NCBI GenBank assembly: GCA_944393455.1
Contig: CALYAH010000118.1
Coordinates: 1 to 5,540, forward strand
Length of the DNA stretch: 5,540 nucleotides
Origin: an uncultured Clostridia bacterium
GTDB lineage: Bacteria; Bacillota; Clostridia; TANB77; CAG-508
Direction: 5' to 3'
Shown: in pieces, positions 1-5,540 of the stretch
Position numbering within the stretch: the first letter of the stretch is position 1
Layout: each line of letters opens with the position of its first letter
Notes under the pieces: model-generated
The model's database searches: none
What the model was told of the DNA's origin: nothing
The model's input: only the letters and a program-made list of their open reading frames with translations
Position numbers and translations under genes: made by a program

Positions 1-978
1 GAAACTTTTATATTAAGAAGTAAAATAATTAGTAAAATAAGAGAAATATTAAATGAAAAAGGATTCTTAGAAGTTGAAACACCAATATTAAATACAATAT
101 CAGGAGGAGCAACAGCAAGACCATTTATTACACATCATAATGCTTTAGATATAGATATGTATTTAAGAATCGCTTTAGAATTAAACTTAAAAAGATTAAT
201 TGTTGGTGGATTTGATAAAGTATATGAATTAGGTAGAGTATTTAGAAACGAAGGAATGGATATAAGACATAACCCAGAATTTACAATGCTAGAGCTATAT
301 GCATCATACCAAGACTATCACGATATGATGGATATAACAGAAGAAATATTTTCTAGAACAGCACAAGAAGTATTAGGAACAACAAAAATAAATTATCAAG
401 GACAAGACATCGACTTAGCACCAGGATGGAGAAGAATTTCAATGATAGACTCTATAAAAGAAGCTTGTGGAGTTGATTTTAATGAAATTAATTCTGATGA
501 AGAAGCAGTAGCATTGGCAAAAGAAAGAGGAATAGAAATACCAGACAAAACAAAAGAAACAAGAGGAGACGTAATAAGTCTATTCTTTGATGAATATGTA
601 GAAAAAACATTAATACAACCAACATTTATATACGATTATCCAGTAGAAATATCACCACTTGCTAAAAAATCAGTAAAAGACCCAAGACTAACAGAAAGAT
701 TTGAAGCATTTATTGGTGGACGTGAATATGGAAATGCATTTTCAGAATTAAATGATCCAATAGATCAATATGAAAGATTTAAAAAACAAGTAGAAGCAAG
801 AGAAGCAGGAGACGAAGAAGCTGGAATGATGGATGAGGATTATATCCAAGCATTAGAAATAGGATTACCACCAACAGGGGGATTAGGAATAGGAGTGGAT
901 CGTCTAGTTATGCTATTAACAGACTGTGCATCAATAAGAGATGCATTATTATTCCCAACAATGAAACCTTTAAATTAA
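1..978 (+). CDS. lysS: Lysyl-tRNA synthetase, class II (5'-truncated by window edge)
   Basis: The frame is open from base 1 and ends at TAA 976-978, giving 325 residues. Bacterial LysRS is about 490-500 residues, so roughly the first 170 (the N-terminal anticodon-binding OB domain and the start of the catalytic core) lie outside the window. The enzyme activates lysine with ATP and charges tRNA-Lys in the cytosol. Visible hallmarks, numbered from base 1: VETPIL and GGATARPF near residues 25-43 (motif 1 region); class II motif 2, FRNEGMD...NPEFTMLE, at about 81-98; the EYGNAFSELNDP segment; and motif 3, GLGIGVDRLVML, near 294-305, followed by the typical LysRS ending SIRDALLFPTMKP. An ATG at 157 is internal and is not the start, since conserved sequence precedes it. 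There are no frame breaks and no in-frame CGG codon. The next gene follows after 34 bases with no terminator between, so co-transcription is plausible. Confidence 0.97.
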   Translation, partial: ETFILRSKIISKIREILNEKGFLEVETPILNTISGGATARPFITHHNALDIDMYLRIALELNLKRLIVGGFDKVYELGRVFRNEGMDIRHNPEFTMLELYASYQDYHDMMDITEEIFSRTAQEVLGTTKINYQGQDIDLAPGWRRISMIDSIKEACGVDFNEINSDEEAVALAKERGIEIPDKTKETRGDVISLFFDEYVEKTLIQPTFIYDYPVEISPLAKKSVKDPRLTERFEAFIGGREYGNAFSELNDPIDQYERFKKQVEAREAGDEEAGMMDEDYIQALEIGLPPTGGLGIGVDRLVMLLTDCASIRDALLFPTMKPLN

Positions 979-1012
979 TATAATATATTTTTATGAGAAA
1001 GAAGGAAATTTT

Positions 1013-1417
1013 ATGAAGATATATTTTGCGGGAGCAATTAGAGGCGGAAGAGAAAAAGTTTACGATTATCAAAAAATGGTAAAACAATTTGAAGAATGTG
1101 GCGGAAAAGTATTAACTAAACATGTTGCTAATCCAGAACTTTCTGTAAAAGGTGAAAACATGTCATTTAATGAAATTTATGAAAGAGATATTAAATGGTT
1201 AAAAGAATGTGATATACTGTTTGCAGATATAACCATACATTCTCTAGGAGTTGGATATGAAATAGCTTATGCAGAAAAATTAGAGAAACCAATTTATGCA
1301 ATTTACGAGAAGGATGCAAATGTTTCTGGATTTCTTAGAGGAGACAAAAAAATTAATTTTTTAGCATATGATAGTATAGATGAAGTGATTAATGAAATTA
1401 ATAAAATAATGAAATAA
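1013..1417 (+). CDS. RCL/DNPH1-like 2'-deoxynucleoside 5'-phosphate N-hydrolase
   Basis: A 134-residue cytosolic protein of the nucleoside 2-deoxyribosyltransferase superfamily. It resembles the RCL/DNPH1 branch, which hydrolyses the N-glycosidic bond of deoxynucleoside 5'-monophosphates to a free base and deoxyribose 5-phosphate. Visible signature: N-terminal IYFAGAIRGGR (3-13, matching the IYF-GSIRGGR phosphate-binding start of DNPH1), LTKHV (34-38), E-R-D-I-K-W with Asp59, and SLGVGYE (77-83), whose Glu83 sits where the family's catalytic glutamate lies. The length is slightly shorter than the mammalian enzymes. The start is supported by GAAGGA at 1001-1006, six bases before ATG. Family knowledge suggests removal of damaged or surplus deoxynucleotides; the exact substrate cannot be read from sequence, and a 2-deoxyribosyltransferase activity is the main alternative. 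It lies 34 bases after lysS, probably on the same transcript, with no evident functional link. Confidence 0.85.
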   Translation: MKIYFAGAIRGGREKVYDYQKMVKQFEECGGKVLTKHVANPELSVKGENMSFNEIYERDIKWLKECDILFADITIHSLGVGYEIAYAEKLEKPIYAIYEKDANVSGFLRGDKKINFLAYDSIDEVINEINKIMK

Positions 1418-1420
1418 AAT

Positions 1421-1460
1421 GAGACAAAGGGGACAGAGCAAAAATGTCACACTTTTGTGT
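1421..1460 (+). repeat. Possible degenerate GGGGAC/TGTC repeat unit between genes
   Basis: The gap after the RCL-like gene carries GGGGAC (1429-1434) and CAAAAATGTC (1439-1448). It ends in a small inverted repeat, ACAC-TTTT-GTGT (1449-1460), followed by a run of A. The same two words, GGGGAC and CAAAAATGTC, occur in the better preserved repeat at the end of tsaD (CAAAAATGTC at 3405-3414). I infer a decayed relative of the same palindromic family. It is too short to be sure, and the 4-bp stem is weak as a terminator. Confidence 0.4.
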
Positions 1461-1511
1461 AAAAATATGTCGAAAATAAAAGGACGGAAATAAAAATTAT
1501 AAGGAGATAAT

Positions 1512-2249
1512 ATGTTTAATTTTTCATTAGATAAAAGAGTTGTATATGTTGTAATAGCAATTATGGTATTATCAAGACTTACAACATATATTACAAATCC
1601 AGAAGCTATATTTAATTTATTGGCAGCTATACCAGGAGTATTAATTGCCATAACTTTTCATGAATTTGCGCATGGACTTGCAGCTTATAAGTTAGGAGAT
1701 AATACAGCTAAAAATGAGGGAAGATTAAGTTTAAATCCTTTTGCTCATTTAGACCCAATTGGTTCTTTAATGTTATTATTTGCTGGATTTGGATGGGGAA
1801 AACCAGTTCATGTAAATCCAAGAAATTATACAAGAAAGATGTCAATGGAAAAAGGAGAAGCAATTGTATCGGCGGCAGGACCAATTATGAACTTATTGCT
1901 TGCAATTATATTTACATTAATTTATTATGCTATTTTTAGATTTGCAGATGCTCAGTTTCTAGAATCAACAGTTGGTACAATTATTATGTTATTAATAGCT
2001 GCTACTATTTCGACTAATATTGGGTTAGGTATATTTAACTTAATACCATTACCACCATTAGATGGGTCAAAAATAATAATGCCATTTTTACCATATAAAG
2101 CTAAACAATGGTTTATAAATAATGAACAATTATTTTCACTTATATTTGTAGCACTATGGATAACAGGAATAGCAGGGCGTATCATATCACCAGTTATTAA
2201 TTGGGTAACAGCTGGAGTTTTGAGCTTAGGACAATTGATTTTAGGATAA
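1512..2249 (+). CDS. Site-2 protease family membrane metalloprotease (M50)
   Basis: A 245-residue polytopic membrane protein. It has the intramembrane zinc protease signature HEFAH (His50, Glu51, His54: HExxH) within a hydrophobic segment. The second family motif, NLIPLPPLDG (176-185), gives Asp184 as the third zinc ligand. Hydrophobic segments lie near residues 9-26, 33-58, 84-95, 117-143, 154-182 and 206-224. There is no PDZ domain, so it belongs with the short, stand-alone M50 proteins of Firmicutes rather than with RseP or SpoIVFB proper. Such proteins cut membrane-embedded substrates, but its substrate is unknown. The start is supported by AAGGAG at 1501-1506, five bases before ATG. It is 94 bases downstream of the RCL-like gene and is followed by a terminator hairpin at 2324-2372, so it probably ends a transcription unit. 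Confidence 0.93.
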   Translation: MFNFSLDKRVVYVVIAIMVLSRLTTYITNPEAIFNLLAAIPGVLIAITFHEFAHGLAAYKLGDNTAKNEGRLSLNPFAHLDPIGSLMLLFAGFGWGKPVHVNPRNYTRKMSMEKGEAIVSAAGPIMNLLLAIIFTLIYYAIFRFADAQFLESTVGTIIMLLIAATISTNIGLGIFNLIPLPPLDGSKIIMPFLPYKAKQWFINNEQLFSLIFVALWITGIAGRIISPVINWVTAGVLSLGQLILG

Positions 2250-2275
2250 AATCATAAATGACCAGAATTAAATTA

Positions 2276-2305
2276 TTGTCCTTGCCATTACAAAACTACT
2301 ATATT
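2276..2305 (+). promoter_or_regulatory. Candidate sigma-A-type promoter ahead of tsaD
   Basis: TTGTCC (2276-2281) and TATATT (2300-2305) are separated by 18 bases. An overlapping alternative is TTGCCA (2282-2287) with TAATAT (2306-2311), also 18 bases apart. Either would start transcription upstream of the hairpin at 2324-2365, so the hairpin would fall in the tsaD leader. In DNA this AT-rich such matches arise by chance, so this is a weak call. Confidence 0.3.
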
Positions 2306-2323
2306 TAATATAAGACACAATAA

Positions 2324-2372
2324 GCGGGTTTTGGCTATTCCTTAAAATGAATAGCTAAAACCTGTATTTTTT
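2324..2372 (+). terminator. Intrinsic terminator hairpin between the M50 protease gene and tsaD
   Basis: Bases 2324-2340 pair with 2349-2365 in a 17-bp stem (three G-U pairs, no mismatches) around an 8-base loop. A run of six T follows at 2367-2372. The G-U pairs become A-C mismatches on the opposite strand and no T-run exists there, so it acts on + strand transcripts. It would end the M50 protease transcript. It stops only 18 bases before the tsaD ATG, leaving little room for a tsaD promoter, so it may also work as an attenuator or leaky terminator for tsaD. Confidence 0.82.
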
Positions 2373-2379
2373 ATAAAAG

Positions 2380-2385
2380 AAGGAG
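2380..2385 (+). promoter_or_regulatory. Ribosome binding site fixing the tsaD start
   Basis: AAGGAG lies five bases upstream of ATG 2391. It matters because the reading frame from this ATG closes after 14 codons unless the ribosome shifts. The site shows that 2391 is the genuine start, not the in-frame GTG at 2530 of the longest uninterrupted frame. Confidence 0.85.
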
Positions 2386-2390
2386 CAAAT

Positions 2391-3443
2391 ATGAAAAAAG
2401 ATATATTAACAATGCGGGATCGAATCAAGTTGTGATGAGACATCAGTAGCAATTGTAAAAAACGGACGAGAAGTTTTATCAAATATAATCGATACACAAA
2501 TACCAATACATGAAAAATATGGTGGTGTAGTGCCAGAAATTGCATCTAGAAATCATATAGAAGCAATATCACGTGTAACAAAAAAGGCATTAGAAGAAGC
2601 AAAAATTACTTGGGATGATATTGATGCCATTACGCCAACCTATGGACCAGGGTTGGTAGGAGCTTTACTAGTGGGGCTTTCTTATGCAAAGGCGCTAAGT
2701 TTTGCAATTAACAAACCATTAGTAGGGGTAAACCATATCCAAGGGCATATTGCAGCAAATTATATTACTTATAAAGATTTAAAACCACCATTTATATGTG
2801 TTATGATGTCAGGTGGGAACACACAAATAGTGCATGTAAAAGATTATACAGAATTTGAAGTACTTCGGAAAAACGCGTGATGACGCCATTCGGAGAAGCT
2901 TTTGACAAAGTAGCAAGAGTAATTGGTCTTGGATATCCAGGAGGACCAAAAGTAGATAAATTAGCACAAAAAGGACAAGCAAATATAGAATTACCAAGAA
3001 CTCATTTTAGTGATGATACCTTAGATTTTAGTTTTAGTGGAATAAAAACAGCGGTTATAAATTTGCATCATAAAACACCGGATATCAATAAAGCAGATTT
3101 ATGTGCTAGTTTTGAAAAAAATGTAACAGATACATTAATGGAAAATGTAAAAAAAGCAATAGAAAGAACAGACTTGAAAAAAATAACATTAGCAGGAGGA
3201 GTATCTAGTAATTCTTACATTAGAAAAGCATTTATAGAACTCGAAAAAGAAGATATAGAAGTATATATGCCAGACTTAAAGCTATGTACAGATAATGCTG
3301 CTATGATAGCATCGGCAGGGTACTATAACTATATAGCTGGAAAAAGAGATAAATTAGACTTAAACGCCATGCCTAATGTCCAATTGGGGACGTTTCCTTT
3401 TGGACAAAAATGTCCAATTGGGGACATATCCTTAAAAAAATAG
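2391..3443 (+). CDS. tsaD: tRNA N6-threonylcarbamoyladenosine transferase TsaD, requiring three +1 frameshifts
   Basis: TsaD, with TsaB and TsaE, transfers the threonylcarbamoyl group made by TsaC/Sua5 to A37 of tRNAs that read ANN codons; it is normally essential or nearly so. From ATG 2391 the protein is spread over three frames. Skipping one C at 2415, 2866 and 2891 gives 1050 bases, exactly 349 codons plus TAG 3441-3443. The restored protein shows GIESSCDET (9-17), HIQGH with metal ligands His115 and His119, SGGNTQ (140-145), GKTRDDAIGEAFDK (159-172), FSFSGIKT (212-219), AGGVSSN (267-273) and CTDNAAM with metal ligand Asp300. No other stop, gap or missing key residue is seen. Unshifted ribosomes end at TGA 2433, 2878 or 2903. 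The last 21 residues (329-349) come from a repeat that has entered the gene end. The downstream phosphoesterase starts 33 bases later. A pseudogene or sequencing error is the alternative, but the identical nature of the three sites argues for recoding. Confidence 0.9.
2412..2418 (+). other. Putative +1 frameshift site 1 in tsaD (ATG-C-GGG)
   Basis: In the starting frame the ribosome reads ATG (2412) then CGG (2415), followed by GAT CGA ATC AAG TTG and tandem TGA TGA (2433-2438). Skipping C2415 gives GGG ATC GAA..., that is Gly9 of the conserved TsaD N-terminus GIESSCDET. The downstream frame has TAA at 2407 and no usable start codon before the motif, so a different start cannot replace the shift. 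The unshifted product would be a 14-residue peptide. Confidence 0.75.
2863..2869 (+). other. Putative +1 frameshift site 2 in tsaD (CTT-C-GGA)
   Basis: CTT (2863) is followed in frame by CGG (2866), then AAA AAC GCG and tandem TGA TGA (2878-2883). Skipping C2866 gives GGA AAA ACG CGT GAT GAC GCC: Gly159 and the family motif GKTRDDA. The next frame lasts only eight codons before the third site. Confidence 0.75.
2888..2894 (+). other. Putative +1 frameshift site 3 in tsaD (ATT-C-GGA)
   Basis: ATT (2888) is followed in frame by CGG (2891), then AGA AGC TTT and TGA (2903). Skipping C2891 gives GGA GAA GCT TTT GAC AAA: Gly167 of the invariant GEAFDK motif. The frame then stays open to TAG 3441-3443. 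An ATG at 2877 in the final frame has no upstream ribosome binding site and would omit the N-terminal half, so it is not a start. Confidence 0.75.
3375..3433 (+). repeat. REP-like GTCC/GGAC palindromic repeat inserted in the 3' end of tsaD
   Basis: Two 25-base direct copies, 3375-3399 and 3409-3433, differ at only two positions. Both begin AATGTCCAATTGGGGAC and end TCCTT. Between and overlapping them, TTGGACA (3400-3406) pairs perfectly with TGTCCAA at 3411-3417 across an AAAA loop, and equally with TGTCCAA at 3377-3383, so two alternative hairpins exist. The unit is read through as the C-terminal 21 residues of TsaD. It looks like the short palindromic REP-type elements that Y1 (IS200-like) transposases mobilise. 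That family assignment is inferred, as no transposase gene is in the window. Confidence 0.75.
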
Positions 3444-3476
3444 AAATTAAAAAAGAACAAATAAAAGGAGAGTAAT

Positions 3477-4184
3477 ATGTCAATTTATACCATAGGTGAT
3501 TTACATTTATCTTTTAAAGAGAATAAACCAATGAGCATATTTGGCGATAATTGGGAAGGACATGAAGAAAAGATAAAAAAGAATTGGATAGAAAATGTAA
3601 AAGAGGATGACTTAGTCGTATTACCAGGTGATTTTTCATGGTCTATGTATCTAAAAGATACTGATAAGGATTTTGAATATTTAAATGATCTACCAGGTAA
3701 AAAATTTTTATTAAAAGGAAATCATGATTATTGGTGGACTACAATTACTAGTATGAGAAAATTTTTAGAACAGAATGAATTTAAAAATATAGATTTTATT
3801 TATAATAATGCCTATGAATTTGAAAATTGTATTATTGCAGGAACAAGAGGATGGAGTCAAACAGAGGAAAATGATGATAAAAGGCTTTTAAAAAGGGAGG
3901 TTATAAGACTAGAATTGTCAATACAAAATGGTATTACCACTTACGGAGAGGACAAAGAAATTATTTTGTTTATGCATTATCCACCAATTAACAGTTCTAA
4001 TATAATAAAAAATGAATCAAATGAATTTATTGAACTTATGCAGAAATATAAAATAAAAAAATGTTTTTACGGCCACTTACATAGTACTTCTATTAAAGAA
4101 GCGGTAGAGGGAAAATATTTTGGAATTGATTTTAAATTAGTAAGCGCAGACGGATTGGATTTTAAATTGTATAAGATACAATAA
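3477..4184 (+). CDS. Calcineurin-like metallophosphoesterase
   Basis: A 235-residue soluble protein with the complete metallophosphoesterase motif set in order: GDLH (Asp8, His10), GDFSW (Asp52), GNHD (Asn82, His83), MHYPP (His167) and YGHLH (His200, His202). These ligate the two-metal centre. The GDFSW, NHDYWW and MHYPP variants resemble the COG1768-type predicted phosphohydrolases of Firmicutes; the physiological substrate is unknown. No signal peptide or membrane segment is seen. AAGGAG at 3465-3470, six bases before ATG, supports the start. It begins 33 bases after tsaD and ends 21 bases before recG, so it is very likely in one transcription unit with them, though that gives no firm clue to function. 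There are no frame breaks and no in-frame CGG codon. Confidence 0.93.
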   Translation: MSIYTIGDLHLSFKENKPMSIFGDNWEGHEEKIKKNWIENVKEDDLVVLPGDFSWSMYLKDTDKDFEYLNDLPGKKFLLKGNHDYWWTTITSMRKFLEQNEFKNIDFIYNNAYEFENCIIAGTRGWSQTEENDDKRLLKREVIRLELSIQNGITTYGEDKEIILFMHYPPINSSNIIKNESNEFIELMQKYKIKKCFYGHLHSTSIKEAVEGKYFGIDFKLVSADGLDFKLYKIQ

Positions 4185-4205
4185 AATTATTATAGGAGTA
4201 AATAA

Positions 4206-5540
4206 ATGATTGATTTAAATAAAGATGTAAAATATATAAAAGGAGTAGGTCCAACTAGAGTGACTTTATTAAATAGATTAGGTATATTTACATTAAAAGA
4301 TTTAATTACATATTATCCTAGAACCTATGAGGACAGGAGCAAACCAAAATATATTGCTCAATGTGAAGATGGGGAAGAAGTATTAATAGAAGCAATAGCT
4401 TGTAGTCGAGTTACAAATATTAGATTAAATGGAAAGACAATGCAACGTTTAATGGTAAGAGACGAGACAGGAGGAGCAACAATTACATGGTTTAATCAGC
4501 CTTATTTAAAAAACAATTTTATAGTGGGGAATCAATACAAATTTTTTGGAAAAATAAGTAAGAAGACAGGAAAAATAACAATGAATTCTCCTGTTTTTGA
4601 TAAAATAGAAAATGTTCAGAATACAGGTAGAATTATTCCAATTTATCCTTTAACTTATAATTTATCTCAAAATAATTTAAGAAAAATAATGGAAGCGGCA
4701 ATACAAGAAGTATATGAAAAATTATTAGAAACATTGCCAAACTATTTGCTAGAAGAATATAAATTAGAAAATATTAATGATGCCACAAAACACATTCATT
4801 TTCCAGATGAAATAAAAGATTTTCAGATAGCGAGAAATAGATTAGTTTTTGAAGAATTATTATCTGTCCAGTTAGCACTATTAGAATTAAAAAATAGTTA
4901 TATGAATGAAGAAAAAGGAATTAGATTTAGTAAAGAAGCAAAAATGTCAGAAGTTATTAATACATTACCTTTTAATTTAACAAAAGCACAATTAAGGGTA
5001 TTAGAAGAAATTGATAACAATATGGAATCAGAAAAGTCAATGAATCGACTATTACAAGGAGATGTAGGTTCAGGTAAGACAGTAGTTGCAATGTGCGCAG
5101 CCTATAAAGCTGTAAAATCTGGATATCAGGCTGCTATCATGGCTCCGACAGCAATACTTGCAACACAGCATTTAGAAAATTTTAAAAATATTCTAGAAAA
5201 ATTAGAAATAAGATGTGAATTATTAATTTCAGGAATTACAAAAAAGAAAAAAGAGGATATATTAGAAAGATTAAAAAATGGAGAAATCGATATATTAATT
5301 GGAACACATGCTATTATTGAAGAAAATGTGCTATTTAAAAATTTAGGTTTAGTTGTAACAGATGAGCAACACAGATTTGGAGTTAAACAAAGAACTAGAA
5401 TTGCAGAAAAAGGAAAAAATCCAGATGTTTTAGTTATGACAGCAACACCAATTCCACGTACATTGGCATTGATTTTATATGGAGACTTAGATATATCTAT
5501 TATTGATGAACTTCCACCAAACAGAAAGAAAATAGACACA
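4206..5540 (+). CDS. recG: ATP-dependent DNA helicase RecG (3'-truncated by window edge)
   Basis: The frame is open for 445 codons to the last base; RecG is usually about 680 residues, so the second helicase lobe and C-terminus are outside. RecG remodels stalled replication forks and branch-migrates Holliday junctions. Visible features: N-terminal KGVGP (12-16) and YPRTYEDRS (37-45); the wedge/OB-fold region at about 60-150; LPFNLTKAQ before the motor; Walker A GDVGSGKT (285-292); the DEQH box (386-389) followed by RFGVKQR; and motif III TATPIPRT (412-419). The start is chosen at ATG 4206, with AGGAG at 4194-4198 seven bases upstream. No frame break occurs. Its arginines use AGA, AGG, CGA and CGT but never CGG, a useful contrast with tsaD. 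It is the third gene of the probable tsaD-phosphoesterase-recG unit. Confidence 0.96.
   Translation, partial: MIDLNKDVKYIKGVGPTRVTLLNRLGIFTLKDLITYYPRTYEDRSKPKYIAQCEDGEEVLIEAIACSRVTNIRLNGKTMQRLMVRDETGGATITWFNQPYLKNNFIVGNQYKFFGKISKKTGKITMNSPVFDKIENVQNTGRIIPIYPLTYNLSQNNLRKIMEAAIQEVYEKLLETLPNYLLEEYKLENINDATKHIHFPDEIKDFQIARNRLVFEELLSVQLALLELKNSYMNEEKGIRFSKEAKMSEVINTLPFNLTKAQLRVLEEIDNNMESEKSMNRLLQGDVGSGKTVVAMCAAYKAVKSGYQAAIMAPTAILATQHLENFKNILEKLEIRCELLISGITKKKKEDILERLKNGEIDILIGTHAIIEENVLFKNLGLVVTDEQHRFGVKQRTRIAEKGKNPDVLVMTATPIPRTLALILYGDLDISIIDELPPNRKKIDT

Noticed and set aside
979..1012. Terminator between lysS and the RCL-like gene
   Set aside because: The short AT-rich gap has no stem; only a T-run and a ribosome binding site are present.
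1361..1651. Minus-strand open frame across the gap before the M50 gene
   Set aside because: It overlaps both flanking genes antisense and shows no ribosome binding site or known domain. Other antisense frames at 1952-2185, 2342-2545 and 2809-2997 are rejected for the same reason.
2258..2308. A 16-codon leader peptide ahead of the terminator
   Set aside because: ATG 2258 has only a weak AGGAT-like site ten bases upstream, and the peptide shows no run of regulatory codons. It also runs into the promoter-like boxes.
2530..2880. GTG 2530 or ATG 2877 as starts of separate short genes
   Set aside because: Neither has a ribosome binding site at proper distance, and each would begin mid-domain of TsaD, omitting conserved residues encoded just upstream in the same or adjacent frame.
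2433..2883. TGA codons in tsaD read as selenocysteine or tryptophan
   Set aside because: Reading through TGA would leave the ribosome in the wrong frame; conserved TsaD sequence resumes only after a +1 shift upstream of each TGA.
2391..3443. tsaD as an ordinary decaying pseudogene
   Set aside because: The three lesions are the same base in the same context, all at conserved glycine codons. The rest of the protein is intact with all metal and nucleotide motifs, and the net length is an exact number of codons. I keep the possibility open but rank it below recoding.
5126..5539. Minus-strand open frame of 137 codons
   Set aside because: It lies wholly opposite recG, which has clear helicase motifs; the frame is a by-product of AT-rich codon use and has no recognisable protein features.

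Overview
The window is AT-rich DNA with tightly packed genes, all on the + strand. Most start at ATG behind strong AAGGAG-type ribosome binding sites, and arginine is mostly AGA. This fits a low-GC Firmicute, most likely an anaerobic clostridium-like bacterium; that assignment is inferred from composition and protein family resemblance only.

Layout: (1) 1-978, the 3' two thirds of lysS (class II lysyl-tRNA synthetase). (2) 1013-1417, a small RCL/DNPH1-like deoxynucleotide N-hydrolase. (3) 1418-1511, a gap with a possible degenerate GGGGAC/TGTC repeat unit. (4) 1512-2249, a membrane site-2-type metalloprotease (M50). (5) 2250-2390, an intergenic region with a strong + strand terminator-type hairpin ending only 18 bases before the next start. 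(6) 2391-3443, tsaD (tRNA t6A37 threonylcarbamoyltransferase), which reads as a full protein only if three single-base +1 shifts are made. (7) 3477-4184, a calcineurin-like metallophosphoesterase. (8) 4206 to the edge, recG, open and cut by the window end.

The standout observation is tsaD. Its three frame breaks are identical in kind: an extra C directly before a conserved glycine codon, giving an in-frame CGG followed by G or A (CGGG, CGGA, CGGA). Skipping that C each time restores a conserved TsaD glycine and an uninterrupted 349-residue protein with every active-site motif. By eye, these are the only in-frame CGG codons among all the coding sequence in the window, and the other five genes have no frame breaks. 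Random decay or sequencing noise does not easily give this. The pattern suggests +1 recoding at CGG (out-of-frame glycine decoding at an unread or poorly read codon, or quadruplet CGGR decoding). Because TsaD itself modifies tRNAs, autoregulation is possible. The alternative of error or pseudogene must still be excluded.

A second oddity is a GTCC/GGAC-rich repeat that has entered the 3' end of tsaD and supplies its last 21 residues. Functionally the genes are mostly housekeeping (tRNA charging, tRNA modification, DNA repair, nucleotide clean-up, membrane proteolysis). The run tsaD - phosphoesterase - recG is closely spaced and probably co-transcribed.
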